In this document: in pieces, positions 1 through 11,587 of the stretch
Layout: every line of letters starts with the position of its first letter
How positions within the stretch are numbered: position 1 is the stretch's first letter
Made by a program: the position numbers and the translations under genes
Assembly (NCBI GenBank): GCA_015680685.1
Contig: MNCI01034785.1
Coordinates: forward strand, 783,241-847,240
Reading direction: 5' to 3'
DNA: 64,000 bases
DNA from: Gnetum montanum
Taxonomy: Eukaryota > Streptophyta > Gnetopsida > Gnetales > Gnetaceae
The notes under the pieces: model-generated
What the model saw: only the letters and a program-made list of their open reading frames with translations
The model's database searches: none
What the model was told of the DNA's origin: nothing

Positions 1-1255
1 GCCTGCATCATCCTTGAGATGATAGACATTAGTTTTGGCAATTCTAAAGACCCTGAAAGCCTCTTATCGCCACATCCTATTGCATGATGCTCAGGTGATG
101 TTGATATCAGTGTCAACATCACCTACTAGACAAAGCATCAAAACTCACATTTGGATAATACTTTTGGCTTCATGTGATCTTTGACATCCACTTGACATCA
201 TCCCTAAGATATTTGACCTTAGTTCAAGTGTTGAAAATGATCCCTGGCGCCTTGGACTAGAAATTTAACATACAAGATGATTGGTAATGCAAAATCAATA
301 CGTTATGTTCCAACATCACCAACATCACTTTCTCATGCATGCAAACTTCAAGTTGTCAAAATTAAACTTCAAGTTAGCAAATGTAAACTTTAGGTATTTT
401 GGGAAATATTAACCCTAGAAATATCAAGTTCTAGGATTAATTATATGCTAATTTGTTGAGATTTGAAAGCATCTATTTGAATTCTGAGAGATTTAAAATG
501 TCAGTATTTGTGTAACCTACATCACTTGTATGCTCCATAGTCATCCTAGCATCATTTGTAGTTTGCAAGCTTAGTCTTAGCATTTGTACAATCCACAACA
601 CACAAAAGCATGCTAACACATGAAGGTTGGCATCAGCATCATCATCCTGGCATCACCTTCAAAACAATACTTGAAATAGCTCCAAACAACACCAAAAAAC
701 TTTCCATTCATCTCTAAACTTGTAAGAGGTTAAAATCTATCAATTAGAGAATTTATTTACTCATGAATTAAGTCCAAATCATCAATTGTAAATTCACAGT
801 TTGTATCCCATACCATTATAGCTTTTGACCCTCCCTAGGAAGCAAACTTTGTTAGTTTACCTAAAAAAGCACTTTGTTTATTGAAAAAAAAAACAAACTC
901 TTTCCCACCTATGGATCTCTCATCTATTATTCATTTCATACTTCTTAGTTGTTTTAATTATATTTATATTACTTAGAATTTATTTACATTATTTAGATCT
1001 TCTCAATCTCATCATTAAATTTTTTGCTATTCATTGACTCTTACTTCATTCCTAAATCATGGAGTATAGGTTAAATTGGTATTCGATTGGAGGATCATCC
1101 TTTGTTTTATAATCGTCAATCTATCAAGGGTTATACCATTTTGAAGACTATTTATTTTGTATGTCATACAATTAAACATGTGATTTGTAGAGGTGTTCTT
1201 GCATGTTTGTGATAGAACATTTTTGCAAGAACACCTATAAGGCACAAAATCAAAC
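1..1255. other. AT-rich intergenic sequence, nothing recognised
   Basis: No coding region, terminal repeat or RNA gene is recognisable on either strand. The stretch is AT-rich with scattered CATCA/CATCAC words and short A or T runs (for example near 880-895). Confidence 0.6.
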
Positions 1256-1267
1256 TCTAACAAAAAC

Positions 1268-1395
1268 AATGCTTAGTTGGTTAGAGCATATGTTGATTTT
1301 AAAGTTTCACATTGGGGTGTTAGAACTTGAAATAAGTGAAATATAGGTACACCTTAAGATATATAGTCTAATTAGAACTTTATATAACTCAACAT
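1268..1395 (+). repeat. SINE-like repeat, copy 1 (degenerate)
   Basis: Positions 1271-1288 (gcttagttggttagagca) resemble a tRNA A box. Positions 1314-1368 match, with a few differences, the reverse complement of about 49915-49973, so two copies of one dispersed repeat lie about 48 kb apart in opposite orientation. The shared core includes GGAACTTGAAATAAGTGAAA-like sequence and ATATATAGTC. This copy lacks the clear B-box segment of the other copy. Its last bases (attagaactttata) lie in the opposite orientation to the equivalent end of copy 2. The match is seen directly; the SINE assignment is inferred. Confidence 0.5.
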
Positions 1396-1538
1396 TAATC
1401 TACACTTATCTTGAAGTGAAATCTTATTCTAAAGCAAGAACGGCTCCTCTTGTAAAATTCCACTTCCAATTTACCTTCCGGTTACTTGCGTAGTTGTGTA
1501 CTTGCATTACGGTGTTGTGGGGTAGATACTTCATTGTA

Positions 1539-1702
1539 TGCTTGCTTGCTTTTGGAACAAGCCTTACCACCATTGGCATTGGCATTGCTGATAACAGACA
1601 AAAACCAAATCCACGCTGATGTTGTATGCTTTGCTTGCTTGCTTTTGGAACAAGCCCTACCACCATTGGCATTGGCTTTGGTGATAAGAGACAAAAACCA
1701 AA
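1539..1702. repeat. 93-bp tandem duplication
   Basis: A segment starting TGCTTGCTTGCTTTTGGAAC is present twice, at 1539 and 1632, so the period is 93 bases. The copies differ at only a few bases over about 70 aligned positions (for example gccttacc/gccctacc and gcattgctg/gctttggtg). The second copy runs into a more GC-rich stretch. No function is evident. Confidence 0.85.
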
Positions 1703-2165
1703 CATAAGGTGGGCCCCGCGCAGAACACGACACTGGAATGTGCTTGCTGACTCAATAGCGGTGGGGCCCATGCTGCACGCCGGCCGCAACGCACTGCCGT
1801 CAGTCGTTGTCATGGCCTGCCTTTCGTTTTGTACTTGCATTACCCATGCCCATCACCATCACCATCACCATCACCATCTTGTAATATTCACTCTTGTCGT
1901 CGTGGCGTGCCAAAAAATAATGTCTTTCCTCTGTGCTGCCTTTCTACTTCGCCTTTTCGTTGTCAACATCTTGCGCGAGCAGTTTTTGTGTTTCTCTTGT
2001 TATCGTTTGCTTGCTTTCTTTTCTGTGGCACACCACAGCAATGCGCATCTTTCATTTTCTAAAGGCACGTCTACGCATGTTTTACAATTTGTCGACCATG
2101 GATATTATTGCGGCGCATTGAATGCATGCCATGATGTATGCTCATGCTGGCAGCTTTACATATAA
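1626..2165 (+). other. Doubtful 179-codon ORF with a polyhistidine run
   Basis: An open frame of 179 codons crosses the second duplication unit and a CATCAC microsatellite, which it reads as nine consecutive histidines. The stretch at about 1700-2110 is noticeably more GC-rich than its flanks (ggtggggccc, cacgccggcc). The predicted product is rich in Cys, Leu and Phe, has no recognisable domain, and overlaps other open frames on both strands. It could be the remnant of a gene, a promoter-proximal GC-rich fragment, or chance. I do not assign a function and think it is more likely non-coding. Confidence 0.15.
1851..1878. repeat. CATCAC microsatellite
   Basis: Almost five uninterrupted copies of the hexamer CATCAC. 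Confidence 0.95.
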
Positions 2166-2742
2166 GTTCAAATCCAATTTTTTAGTTTTGAATTCTAATA
2201 TTTATATGTTTACTTAAAGTAAGAAATTAATGATTTAAAATAAAATAGAAACACGCTGAAAAGTTGGTGTGGTTTGTGATAAAAGAATTTTCGAAGGATT
2301 AAAGTGAAAATTCTCCAAAATTGCTATCAGACATGCAATTCTTTATAGTACAAAATATTAACCTATAAAAAAACTGTGAATATTGGATGTCATTGTGAGA
2401 GATTATATCTTTAAAAAGGCTATCTCAAGCGGTTTAGTTATATATATATAATTCAAAGAGTCTAAAAGTTAGAAAAAAGTAGCTTTATTAAAATTAAAGG
2501 ATCGAAACAATTCAAAGATAAACTAAAACATATATGGTTTGAAAGAATAAAAGATGATCTATCAAGATTATATCAAAAATTTAAATATTAATGTTTCTTT
2601 CCTAATAGAAGTGCCAAAAAGGGTCAAGCAAGATGATGATCAAATACTCCATATTCATGTAGCAGCATAGCAACAACTCTTTTGGTTGTGTTACAACTTC
2701 AGAGTTGCATGAACTCATCATCATATCATATGTTATGTTAAA
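2166..2742. other. AT-rich intergenic sequence
   Basis: No coding or terminal-repeat signal is recognised. The sequence ends in the target duplication flanking the copia element that starts at 2749. Confidence 0.5.
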
Positions 2743-2748
2743 AGATAC

Positions 2749-3030
2749 TGTTGCATGAACTATGTCATCATGGTTGCAAAGCCAAATCTCGTCAACTACT
2801 TGATGTGTCATTCTCGACACATGCCCTTATTTTGCTCCTCAAGGTCAAGTCTTTCCTCATTTTTAGATCATAGTTATGGTTGTTGCTATGCTGTACTCAA
2901 GTTTCTTTTTCTTTTCCCTTTTCTTCTCTACTTTCTGTTTCTAGTTTTGTTCACAATAGCATAAATATGTTGCTCCTCTGTATGTTTTAGTAGCAATCAA
3001 TAAGAAGAATTCTCTATTCTCCCAATTTTT
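2749..3030 (+). repeat. C0 5' LTR
   Basis: Starts TGTTGCATGAAC and aligns along its length with 7207-7488. Shared landmarks are ttagatcatagttatggttg, gttcacaatagcataaatatg and aatcaataagaagaattctc. AATCAATAAG near the end may act as a polyadenylation region (inference). The LTR ends just before the primer binding site. Confidence 0.9.
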
Positions 3031-3032
3031 TT

Positions 3033-3048
3033 TGGTATAAGAGTAGGG
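3033..3048 (+). promoter_or_regulatory. C0 primer binding site (initiator Met tRNA type)
   Basis: TGGTATAAGAGTAGGG directly follows the LTR. It differs from the usual plant copia site TGGTATCAGAGC by C to A at position 7 and C to T at position 12. Confidence 0.85.
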
Positions 3049-3206
3049 ATTGATTGCTCACAGACTAGCTAATCATCACAGCAGTTTAGAGGGAGAAGCC
3101 ATTACACTACATTCTCAGTAACTCAGATAGGCTATGAGACCAATTAGTCACACACTTACTCAAGGGTACTAACTATTCTACATGAAAACATGTAGTTACC
3201 AACACT

Positions 3207-3900
3207 TTGGTCTCAAAGCACAAAATTGTCTTTGTGAATGACATGCTTTTGAAACCAACCGAAGGAGACCCAAATGAGGAAAGTTGGATCACCTATAACT
3301 CTATGGTATTGTCTTGGGTCCTCAATTCACTCAATGAAGAGCTACATGATAACATTGTTTATCATGATATGACAAGAGGAATGTGGGTGGAATTAGAGGA
3401 GAGATTCTCCTAGGGAAGTGGACCAAGAATTCAGGAAATCAAGCATGAGACTGTTAATACATGATAAGGTAAAATAACAATTTCAATGTGCTATGTGAAG
3501 ATGAAGACTTTATGGGAACAATTAAATGGTTTTTCAAAGCCTCACAATACATCTTGCAAAGGGTGGACTTGTGGTGTAGTTGCCAGAGAAAAAGAAGAGG
3601 AGAGACTATTAATTTCTCATGAGATTGAATGAAGTCTTTAGCGTAATAAGATTGAATATTCTTTGCAAGGAGCCATTACCTAGTCTATCAAATGCTTATT
3701 CCTTGTTGACCTCAAAGGAAGTCACCGTTGGGAAACACCAAAGTAGTGAACTAGCACCCTTCAAAGTCAACATAGAAAAAGAAAAATAGCAAGGGAAGAG
3801 GCCTAAATTCAACCATTGTGGCAAGATTGGACATGTGAAGGAGTCTTGTTTCAAGATTATTGACTACCCACCAAATTGGCAAGAAAAGTGAGAAAAACAG
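3207..3900 (+). pseudogene. C0 gag remnant with zinc knuckle
   Basis: The first 68 codons (from 3207) match the copia gag N-terminal/UBN2-type region, including the recognisable block MVLSWVLNSL followed by MWVELEERFS. A stop follows at 3411-3413, but similarity continues in other frames. At about 3814-3862 a zinc knuckle reads FNHCGKIGHVKESC: the pattern should be CX2CX4HX4C, but the first Cys is Phe. The usual copia follow-on YPPNW is present a few residues later. Gag would coat the RNA in virus-like particles; here stops and frameshifts abolish it. Confidence 0.85.
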
Positions 3901-3979
3901 GCATGTTGCTCATGTTGCTATAGAGACAAAAGAACTTATGCAAACTCAGCAGCAAATGAACCTCATCCAAGAGCAACAT

Positions 3980-5180
3980 AACTGGATGTTGGAATTGCTA
4001 GCTAAGGAGAATCATATCACTCATATAGTCAAATTTATTGATAGTAGAGCATCTGATCATGCAATATCATATGCAAAATTGTTAAATAATGCCATTAAAC
4101 CTCTTTTACCAATTAAAGTTATCTTGCCTAATGGAGATTAAGCATAAGTAAACTTAATTGGTGATGTAGAGTCAAATGGAATTCTTTTGCTCAAAAATGT
4201 CTTATGCTTCCTTAATTTCAATTGTAATTTGATCTCTATTAGCAAACTGACACAACAAGTAAGATGTTTTTTTTTTTTATGTTTTCAGAAAATGAATGCA
4301 TCATATAGGACCTTGCCAACAAGATGGTGATTAGATCAAGTGAGCAAAGAGGGGTGCTCTATTGACTGAACAAGGAATCAAGTCAGAAGATCTATGCAGC
4401 TAAGTTTAATATGCAAGCTAGTTTGTTTCATCAAAGATCAGGGCAGTTTCCTTTATCTAGAATAAATAATTTTCCATATGTTTTGGTTTTGAGTAACAAG
4501 GAGAAGCTAGGGCCTTGTGATGTTTTCCACCATGCTAATCAATGTCAAAAGAAATTTCCTCTTGGAAATAATAAATCAATGAATACTTTTTATTTGGTTC
4601 ATATTGATACTTGGGGCCCTTATCATTCCAAAACACATCATGGATACTCATATTTTCTCATAATTGTTGATGATTATTCTAGAATCACTTGGATTTATTT
4701 GATGAGATAAAAATATGAGGCATCAATATTTTTTGAGCACTTTATTAAACTTGTCAAGAAATAATTTGGAAAGTAGGTTAAACAAGTTTAATTTGATAAT
4801 GCACTCAAGTTTGTCTCTAGAAGCTTTAGACAAATTATAGTTGACTAAGTAATGCTTCATCAAACTACATGTCCTCATACACCTCAACAAAATGGTGTAG
4901 TTGAGAGGAAACACTAGCACCTCCTTGAAGTTGCTAGCACCTTGAAGTTCCAGTCCAATATTCTACTACACTATTAGGATGAGTGCATTATGATTGTAGC
5001 ATATTTGATCATCATAATTCCAAGTGATCACCTTGATGGAAAAACCCCTTATGAGTTGCTTTTTAGCCACATGATAAGTTTGAAGCTAGGTCTCACAGGT
5101 TTGCCTTTCTTAGTTACACAATGGGAAAGAAGGGGTATGAGCTTAAGACCAAGAAGATCCTTGAATCATGAGATGTGATC
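3980..5180 (+). pseudogene. C0 protease and integrase remnant
   Basis: The protease active-site block reads FIDSRASDHA near 4040, where copia normally has DSGASDH, so the catalytic-loop Gly is Arg. A GAG-pre-integrase-like segment starts near 4411, and the integrase core follows. The first Asp lies in VHIDTWGPY (about 4600), the second in FDNALKF (about 4794), and the Glu in PQQNGVVERK (about 4885-4910). The catalytic triad is therefore still visible, but frames are broken by stops at 4708, about 4760 and 4846. GKTPYELLF (about 5040) is the usual downstream copia motif. The integrase would insert cDNA into the host genome; it is dead here. Confidence 0.85.
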
Positions 5181-5690
5181 TTCTATGAAGACCATTTTCC
5201 CTTTCAAAAAAACATTCAGAGAGAGGTGAACCATTCCCAAATGCCTCACAATATCATAATTCATCAAAATGATGAAGAGATTGAAGTTGATGAGGACTTG
5301 GAAGAAAATGAGGAAAATATGCTTGTAGGAGATGCCATGCATGAAGAAATTATTAACAAGACATGGAGGCAAATTCGAGAACTCCAAATACCAACATATC
5401 TTGATGATTTTGTGCTCAACCTCAACATTGAAGCTAGATCTCCTTCATATCAAACTAATTCAATCAAACCTAAGTTGTCCAAGGTAGAGTATGAAGGTAC
5501 ATCCAAAATTGAATCTTTATCTAGAACTACTGATGCTTTGATGACTATTGCTAGACATGCATGTACTGTTGATAATCCAAACACTATAAAAAATTTATTT
5601 CTTGAGCCCAAGAATTTTGAGAAAGCATCAAAACACTCTAAATGGAGAGATGCCATGGAGAAAGAATTGAAAGCTCTTATTGATAATTAG
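5175..5690 (+). pseudogene. C0 linker between integrase and reverse transcriptase
   Basis: An open frame of 171 codons begins at the FYEDHFPF block typical of the end of copia integrase. It runs through an acidic segment rich in Glu and Asn (about residues 30-50) and ends in the start of the RT domain (KNFEKASKHSKWRDAMEKEL). A stop at 5688-5690 separates it from the rest of RT. It is the longest surviving open stretch of C0. Confidence 0.75.
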
Positions 5691-7080
5691 ACATGGAGTG
5701 TTCTTGAGTTACCAAGAGAAAATAAGCTATTGATTCAAAATGGGTGTTCAAAATAAAGCATAAACTAGATGGTACAATAAACAAATACAAGGCTAGACTA
5801 GTTGCCAAAGGCTATAGTCAGATTAAAGGAGAAGACTATAATGAGAATTTTGCTCCTATGGAAAAATTTTCTTCTATTAAATGTCTCATTGCAATTGTTG
5901 TTGCCAACGGATGGGATCTACACCAACTTGATGTCAATAATGCATTCTTGAATGAGAACCTTGATGAAGAAGTATATATGAAGGTGCCTAAAGTATTTCA
6001 CACTAGAAATAATAAGCTTGTTTGTTGATTGCACAAGTCTTTATATGGTCTCAAACAAGCTTTTAGATAGTGGTTTGGTAAGCTTTTTGATGCCTTGCTT
6101 TCTTATGATTTTCATCAAAACAATTTAGACAATTCTCTCTTCACCATGAATAAGAGAAATGACAAAATCCTTGTGTTGGTCTACATTGATGATATTATTG
6201 TTACAAGAAACAATAACTAAAAGTGCATCCAATTCAAACGATATCTCCAAAGCTAATTCCAAATCAAGGATTTAGATGCATTAACATATTTTCTTTTTTT
6301 AGAGGTTAAGTGAACCAAACATGGAGTTTTCTTGAATCAAAGGAAGTATGCTCAAGATATTTTTGGAGAAGTAGATGTTGAGCACATGAGGAAGGTTAAT
6401 ACATCGATATCACTAGAACATGGTCTTTCAAAAAATAAAGGAGCATATCTTTCTGATGACTAAGAATATAGACAACTCATTGGTAGGCTTCTTTACTTAA
6501 CTTTGACTTTCCTAGACTTATCCTATGCAATACACCTTCTTAGCCAATTCCTTCAACATTCCAAGGAGCCACACATGAATATGGCTAAATGTGGCATTTG
6601 GTACATATGTGGAATAGCATCTAATGGGCTCTTCTATCCAAGAAACAATGATCTTGTCTTGAAGGCTTATTATGATGCAAATTGTGTTGCATGTCTAGTG
6701 ACATGATGGTCCATAATGGGATTCATCTATTTTCTTGGTAACTTTGCCTTAACATGGTATTCAAAGTGACAACTTACCATTTCCCTTTCAGCAACTAAGG
6801 TCGAGTACCATGCTATGGCCAAAATAACAAAGGAGGTAGTCTGGTTAATTACTATACTCAAAGACATGTTCGTTAAGGTTCCAAAGCCAATTCCTTTACA
6901 TTATGATAATCAATCAACAATCCACATCCCCATAAATCTAGTTTTTCATGAAAAAATTAAACACATTGATATGGATTCTCATTTTTTTGCCAAAAATATG
7001 AGGAAAAGTTATCGTAATTCATTTTTGTGCCTTCTTATTCTCAACTTACAGACATATTCACCAAAGGTCTAGGTCATGTT
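5590..7080 (+). pseudogene. C0 reverse transcriptase and RNase H remnant
   Basis: Copia RT motifs occur in order: YKARLVAKGYSQ (about 5785-5820), QLDVNNAFLNENLDEEVYM (about 5925-5980), SLYGLKQAF (about 6040), and the catalytic box VYIDDIIV with YIDD at 6182-6193. Copia RNase H follows: LLYLTLTFLDLSYAIHLLSQF (about 6490), the VEYHAMA block (about 6800), and HYDNQSTIHIPINLVFHEK-like sequence (about 6900). Both catalytic Asp codons in YIDD survive. Frames are interrupted repeatedly, for example at 6026, 6066, 6219, 6703 and 6769, so no functional enzyme is made. Confidence 0.88.
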
Positions 7081-7193
7081 TAGATTCACACCATCTTACA
7101 CTTGATTGGATTTGGCAACACTGATCATTAGCTTAAGGAAGGAAATGATGTTCACTTTGTTAGCAATCTTTGATGTGTTTCTCTACCACATCA

Positions 7194-7206
7194 GCTTGAG
7201 AAAGGC
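7194..7206 (+). promoter_or_regulatory. C0 polypurine tract
   Basis: GCTTGAGAAAGGC immediately precedes the 3' LTR and matches the usual copia tract (CAGCTTGAGGGGGAG-like). A second purine-rich stretch at 7135-7146 (aaggaaggaaat) lies too far upstream to define the LTR start. Confidence 0.75.
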
Positions 7207-7488
7207 TCTTGCATGAACTATGTGATCACGATTGCAAAGCCAAATCTCGTCAACCACTTGATTACATCATTCTTGGAACATGCCCTTATTCTGTTGCTCA
7301 AGATCAAGTCTTTCCTTATTTTTTAGATCATAGTTATGGTTGTTCTTATGTTTTACTCAAGTTTCCTTTTCTTATTTTTTTTCTCTACTTTTCATTTTCA
7401 GTTTTGTTCACAATAGCATAAATATGCTACTTCTCTATACATTTTAGTAGTAATCAATAAGAAGAATTCTCTATTCTCCAAATTTCTA
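7207..7488 (+). repeat. C0 3' LTR
   Basis: Aligns end to end with 2749-3030. The first bases read TCTTGCATGAAC, so the canonical TG is mutated. It is followed directly by the GATAC target duplication at 7489-7493. Confidence 0.9.
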
Positions 7489-7600
7489 GATACTTTACAC
7501 AAAGCCAAAGTCATGTTGCATGACTACTAGGTTTCCCAATTTCCACTGTAGAATACTCAATAGGGTGCATGTTGGAATTGAAAGTATGTTAGGTGGGAAC

Positions 7601-8935
7601 TATGGATCATTAAACTTAGAAGGGGGAGGGGGGTTGGGGAGGGGGAGGGGGGTTGAATAAGTTTCCACAATTACAATTCTTTGAACAAAGCATACACACA
7701 AAATTTAATGTGGTTCCCCAAATTGGTTAGTCTACACTCAGAGGGTAGATCACAAGCACACATCTAGACTTCATTGCTCTCAAATGTGGTTTAAAGGATA
7801 TCACACCCTGTACAATCTCTAAGCCTGCTTCAAAGTGTTGTAATTCTTCACCAATCACTAAATCCCATAAGGTCTCAACAAGATTAAAATGTGGTTTCCA
7901 AGCTTCCACAACCTTTACAATATTGAGCTCTACTCTAAAGTGTTGTGGCATTATACTAACACTCAATCCTATATGATCCTGACATGTTCAATCAAGATGC
8001 CTTCCCTCAACAAGCACATCAACCTTGTAGGGTAACAAGGGAGAACAACAATTACAAGGGATATATGCAACTTAGTTTGCTAATCCTTGCACTTTGAGGT
8101 ACAACACACTTTACAATGGAGAAATGATAATACAATGAGGAGCAACAATGATTACAATGATTGACAATTGATTACATAATGATAATACAAGAGCTTTTAA
8201 TCTTCTCAATGAGAATGATGTCTTCTTATAGCCACTATGATTTCAAATCCATCTTTAAACTTGTGCAATGGCTAGCTAATGATCATGCTGGACATCTTCT
8301 TCATGTTTGAAACATCTTTCTAAATATGGCCTCTATATTAGAAAGATGTGTTTTTGAAACTTGTATTTATTTTGGGAAGACATCTTTGTTTAGTGAAGAT
8401 GTCTTTACTTGATGAAAGATGTTTGTCATTTTTTAGAGACATCTTTGTTTGGTGAAGATGTCTTTACTTGATGAAAGATGCTTGTAATTTTGTAGAGACA
8501 TCTTTGTTTGGTGAAGATGTCTTTACTTGATGAAAGATGCTTGTCATTTTGTAGAGACATCTTTGCCTATGCATTTCTCAATTCTACCAAGACTTTTATT
8601 GTTTCTTGGAGATTTATTTCTTCGCTTTTCTTTGCATGATAAATTTTGTGTTCCTTGTTCATCACCTTGCACTTCTGCATGCTTAATGATGATAACTTTT
8701 CTTGGGAGTTATTTGATCCTTGTCCATGCTCTTTGAATTCTTGCATGTTGACTTGATACCTTGTGGATGACCTTCTCCTTTGAGATCTAAACAAATTCAT
8801 TCCTTGTCATTAATGTAGGCTTTACCTCATCTTGGTTTCCCATTTACATTTCCTACAAACACAACAATCACATAACCATACAAACAACCTTTGACACCAT
8901 TTTACATAACATTTTGACACACCAAAAGGCCCAAA
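7601..8935 (-). repeat. C1 3' LTR
   Basis: About 1.33 kb, matching 29855-31163 in the same orientation. Shared landmarks include aatttaatgtggttcccc, agggtagatcacaagcac, gcaatggctagctaatgatc, ttgcacttctatatgcttc-like sequence and acaaacacaaca.cacataaccatac. The minus-strand start reads TTTTGGGCCTTTTGGTGTG, probably from TGTTGGGCC. It contains a G-rich block near one end (7621-7654) and a 59-bp tandem array. Confidence 0.82.
8379..8565. repeat. 59-bp tandem array inside the C1 3' LTR
   Basis: Three nearly identical 59-base units begin at 8379, 8438 and 8497, and a fourth partial copy begins at 8556. Each contains the inverted repeat GACATCTT...AAGATGTC with a loop of about 9 bases. Confidence 0.92.
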
Positions 8936-8947
8936 ATCTTTCCCTTT
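8936..8947 (-). promoter_or_regulatory. C1 polypurine tract
   Basis: On the minus strand this reads AAAGGGAAAGAT directly before the LTR start, like the copia tract AAAGGGGGAGAT. It fixes this LTR as the 3' LTR of a minus-strand element. Confidence 0.7.
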
Positions 8948-10779
8948 GGTGATGTTCCAAACTTAAGAAAATGGATTAGTGAATCATACATACTCTTTCC
9001 CTTTTTTAATAACATAAAAAATGATAAAGTACATAAACTTGTTTCTAAAGAAACATCATAAAAGAGCAATAATTTCAGATAATATGTGTAACCAACAACA
9101 TGTCATAATCCCAAGGAGATAAAAGCATTTGGCTAAGTAAGAATATTAGTTAAAGAGCACACAAAAATAAGTTGCATGAAGAGCTACTTCTTATTTATCA
9201 AGAACTTATCCAAGCCTTTTAGATGATATTCAAACATAAAGCTTGAAGTTAAGTATAATCCTAAGTAACCTATCTCTAACCCAATAAGTCATTAGTAGTA
9301 AATATCACATGGTTCATTAATTGTCTAATATTCTCCTTCTTTTTAAAACATCAACAAAAAAATAGGGCATCAAAATCTTTATGATAAGGAGAGTAGAGTA
9401 ATACAACTTCACAATTTGAAACCAACCATGCCAAATTTTAAATTCTTGAACTAGGAAGTACATCTTAAGGCAAAATATTCAAAGGATATTTCAATCAAAA
9501 CCATGGATAATCTGCCATAAATAGAATGATCATGCTCTTACTCATATTGCTATAAGGAATAATTTCAACTATTTTCTTTCTTTCATAAAATATAGGTACT
9601 TCTTACTCCAGCTTATGCTTGAATATTGAAATTAAGATAGGCTCTTTTTAGTTCAAAAACAAGGAGCTACAATTAATCTAAAAAGGAATAACAACACATA
9701 ATTTGATGCCAAAAACCAAAGATAGATCATGTAGGAACAAGCAGCCTATCTATTTGAATCAATTCTTTTACAGAAACTTGTATCCCGAAATTCAACCAAA
9801 AATATTTTACTAAAAAAAATCAACAAAAGAATATGGAAGCCATGAGAGAAGCATGCATATTTCACTTTTAAGACAAGGTAATGCAACAAACACAACCTTT
9901 GATTAAAAACAAAATGATAATAATGCTAATAGAGAATATGTATATATTCATATACCTCATTTTTAGAAAAGAATATCATGAACACAGATCCAAGATTTTG
10001 CCATCCTCTTAAAAGAAAAAAATACCTCATAATGTTCTTATCTTGCTCATTTTGGAATATAATGTTTTACTATCTAAGTGTTTCTTGGTTGACGTCTTTA
10101 AAGACTCCCCTGACATTGGTGACCTCCAAGATGATGATGGATAATGAGGAATAGGCTTCTCCTACACATGTGCAGCTCTTCTTGGGCTTTTAAGATCAAC
10201 TTGTAAACATTGTAAATTACCAAAGCACTACAACTATAGTTCAACATTAGGAAAAAATGTGGAGACTAAGGTCTCCAATCAGTAATGCTGATACAATTTT
10301 TAGAGACCTCTCGTATCTCATAAATAACAAAAATATCCTAAAGGACATGAGTTTAGAAGCAAATCATCACAAGAAGTTCAGATTTAGCAAGATTGAAAAC
10401 ATGACAAAACTAAAACTAAAAAAATACAAGATAATGACCTAAAGGAAATCAATAAAAGTGCTACACTACATATTTTCATAGACCAAATACATGAAACAAT
10501 TATTCCAACACTCTTTTGATCTAGATAAGACAAACAATTTTGGACTTCTCAATTCATATTTTTATTAAATAGCAAGTAATGAGATGGAAACTTACCTTGA
10601 CTTTCCTTGCTTGTAGGTGAGAAGAGAAAATTAATGGAGTTTGAGATGAGGCTCCCTATCATGAACTACCTCCTCATCCTTAGGTTCTCTTTCATTAGAT
10701 TGTGTATGTGATGTCTCTATTTGTTCATGTTTTTTTTTATGATAAAACCCTTGATTAGTTATTGCATCATTTTCAATTC
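8948..10779. other. C1 internal region without recognisable pol
   Basis: This lies where protease, integrase, RT and RNase H should be. Reading both strands I found no copia landmark (DSGAS, PQQNG, YVDD, ADWAG or similar). It is AT-rich with many poly-A runs. A 61-codon plus-strand ORF at 10257-10442 has no recognisable family. It is either too decayed to identify, a replacement sequence, or the non-coding core of a non-autonomous element. Confidence 0.45.
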
Positions 10780-11582
10780 TTCACTTCTCTTCATTTTTAG
10801 TTATCGGTGCGTATACAATTTTCTTACCAAATAATTTTTGAAAAGACCAAACATTAATTTTGTTTTGATAATGATGAGAATAATTAAGGGTTTTCTTACT
10901 ACAAAAATTTTTACATACAAATAAAGTATTCTCCTCATGATCAAAATTATCACATGTGACTATGCTTGAACTTGAATTTTCATGTGTAACTTCCTCCAAA
11001 TTATTTGATGTTTTTAGGAGTCTCCTCTTCTTGAACCTATTTGTAATCCTTATTAAAAGAGGTTAGTTGTTTAATTTTAGCTTTTATGTTTGAGATCTCT
11101 TCTTTCACTTCAACATGGATAGCATTTAACTTAGAAATTACAATTTTCTTTGCCTTCCTAATTAAATGATGTAAAAGAAGAATTTCTTCTTTAAATTTAC
11201 TATACCTTTTGTCACACTTACCACCTTTTTTTAGCCATATGTGAGGAATTTTAATATGTAAACACCATGCATATGAGATATGATTCTTTGGAAGAATTGC
11301 ATGCTTCTTCTTCACTGTGCTCTTCATCATCCCAACTTGTATAGAAGTTGGTCCTTTTCAATTCCTCATCATTGGATTTATTCTTTAGCTATACCATGCT
11401 ATCACTAGGATATTCAAAGGTCATATGGCCTCTTCCTCCACAAACCCAACATTATATAGAAGAGAAATCTAGGTTAGAATTCAAAAAGTTTTTACCTCTT
11501 TTTATACCTTTGAGTAGATTAGGTCTTTGTTGAAATGCCCCCTTGTTTCTTCTTGTTAGTAATCTTTGTAGCTTTTTTGAAA
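10780..11582 (-). pseudogene. C1 gag, C-terminal part with zinc knuckle
   Basis: On the minus strand, from 11582 downwards, the frame opens with LSKKLQRLLTRRNKGAFQQR, which continues the gag interrupted at 29077. A zinc knuckle CWVCGGRGHMTFEYP follows (about 11395-11450), with the last Cys replaced by Tyr. An acidic block (SWDDEEHSEEE, about 11310-11350) and a Lys/Glu-rich predicted coiled coil (11330-11037) come next. A further segment at 10999-10781 contains WSFQKLFGKK. This order fits plant copia gag with its long coiled-coil tail. Stops separate the pieces. Confidence 0.7.
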
Positions 11583-11587
11583 GCAAT

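Larger units (their letters stand above)
2749..7488 (+). mobile_element. C0: complete but inactive Ty1/copia retrotransposon
   Basis: About 4.74 kb, bounded by two LTRs of about 282 bases and flanked by the 5-bp duplication GATAC (2744-2748 and 7489-7493). The order is LTR, initiator-Met primer site, gag with zinc knuckle, protease, integrase, reverse transcriptase, RNase H, polypurine tract, LTR. Integrase lying before reverse transcriptase identifies Ty1/copia. Many in-frame stops and frameshifts interrupt the polyprotein, so it cannot be autonomous. Boundaries rest on the LTR alignment plus the matching TSD. Confidence 0.92.

Noticed and set aside
1271-1288. A tRNA gene
   Set aside because: Only an A-box-like segment is present; there is no acceptor stem, anticodon arm or B box to make a cloverleaf.
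1626-2165. Protein with a natural polyhistidine run
   Set aside because: The histidines come from a CATCAC microsatellite read in one frame; there is no domain, and several overlapping frames are equally open.
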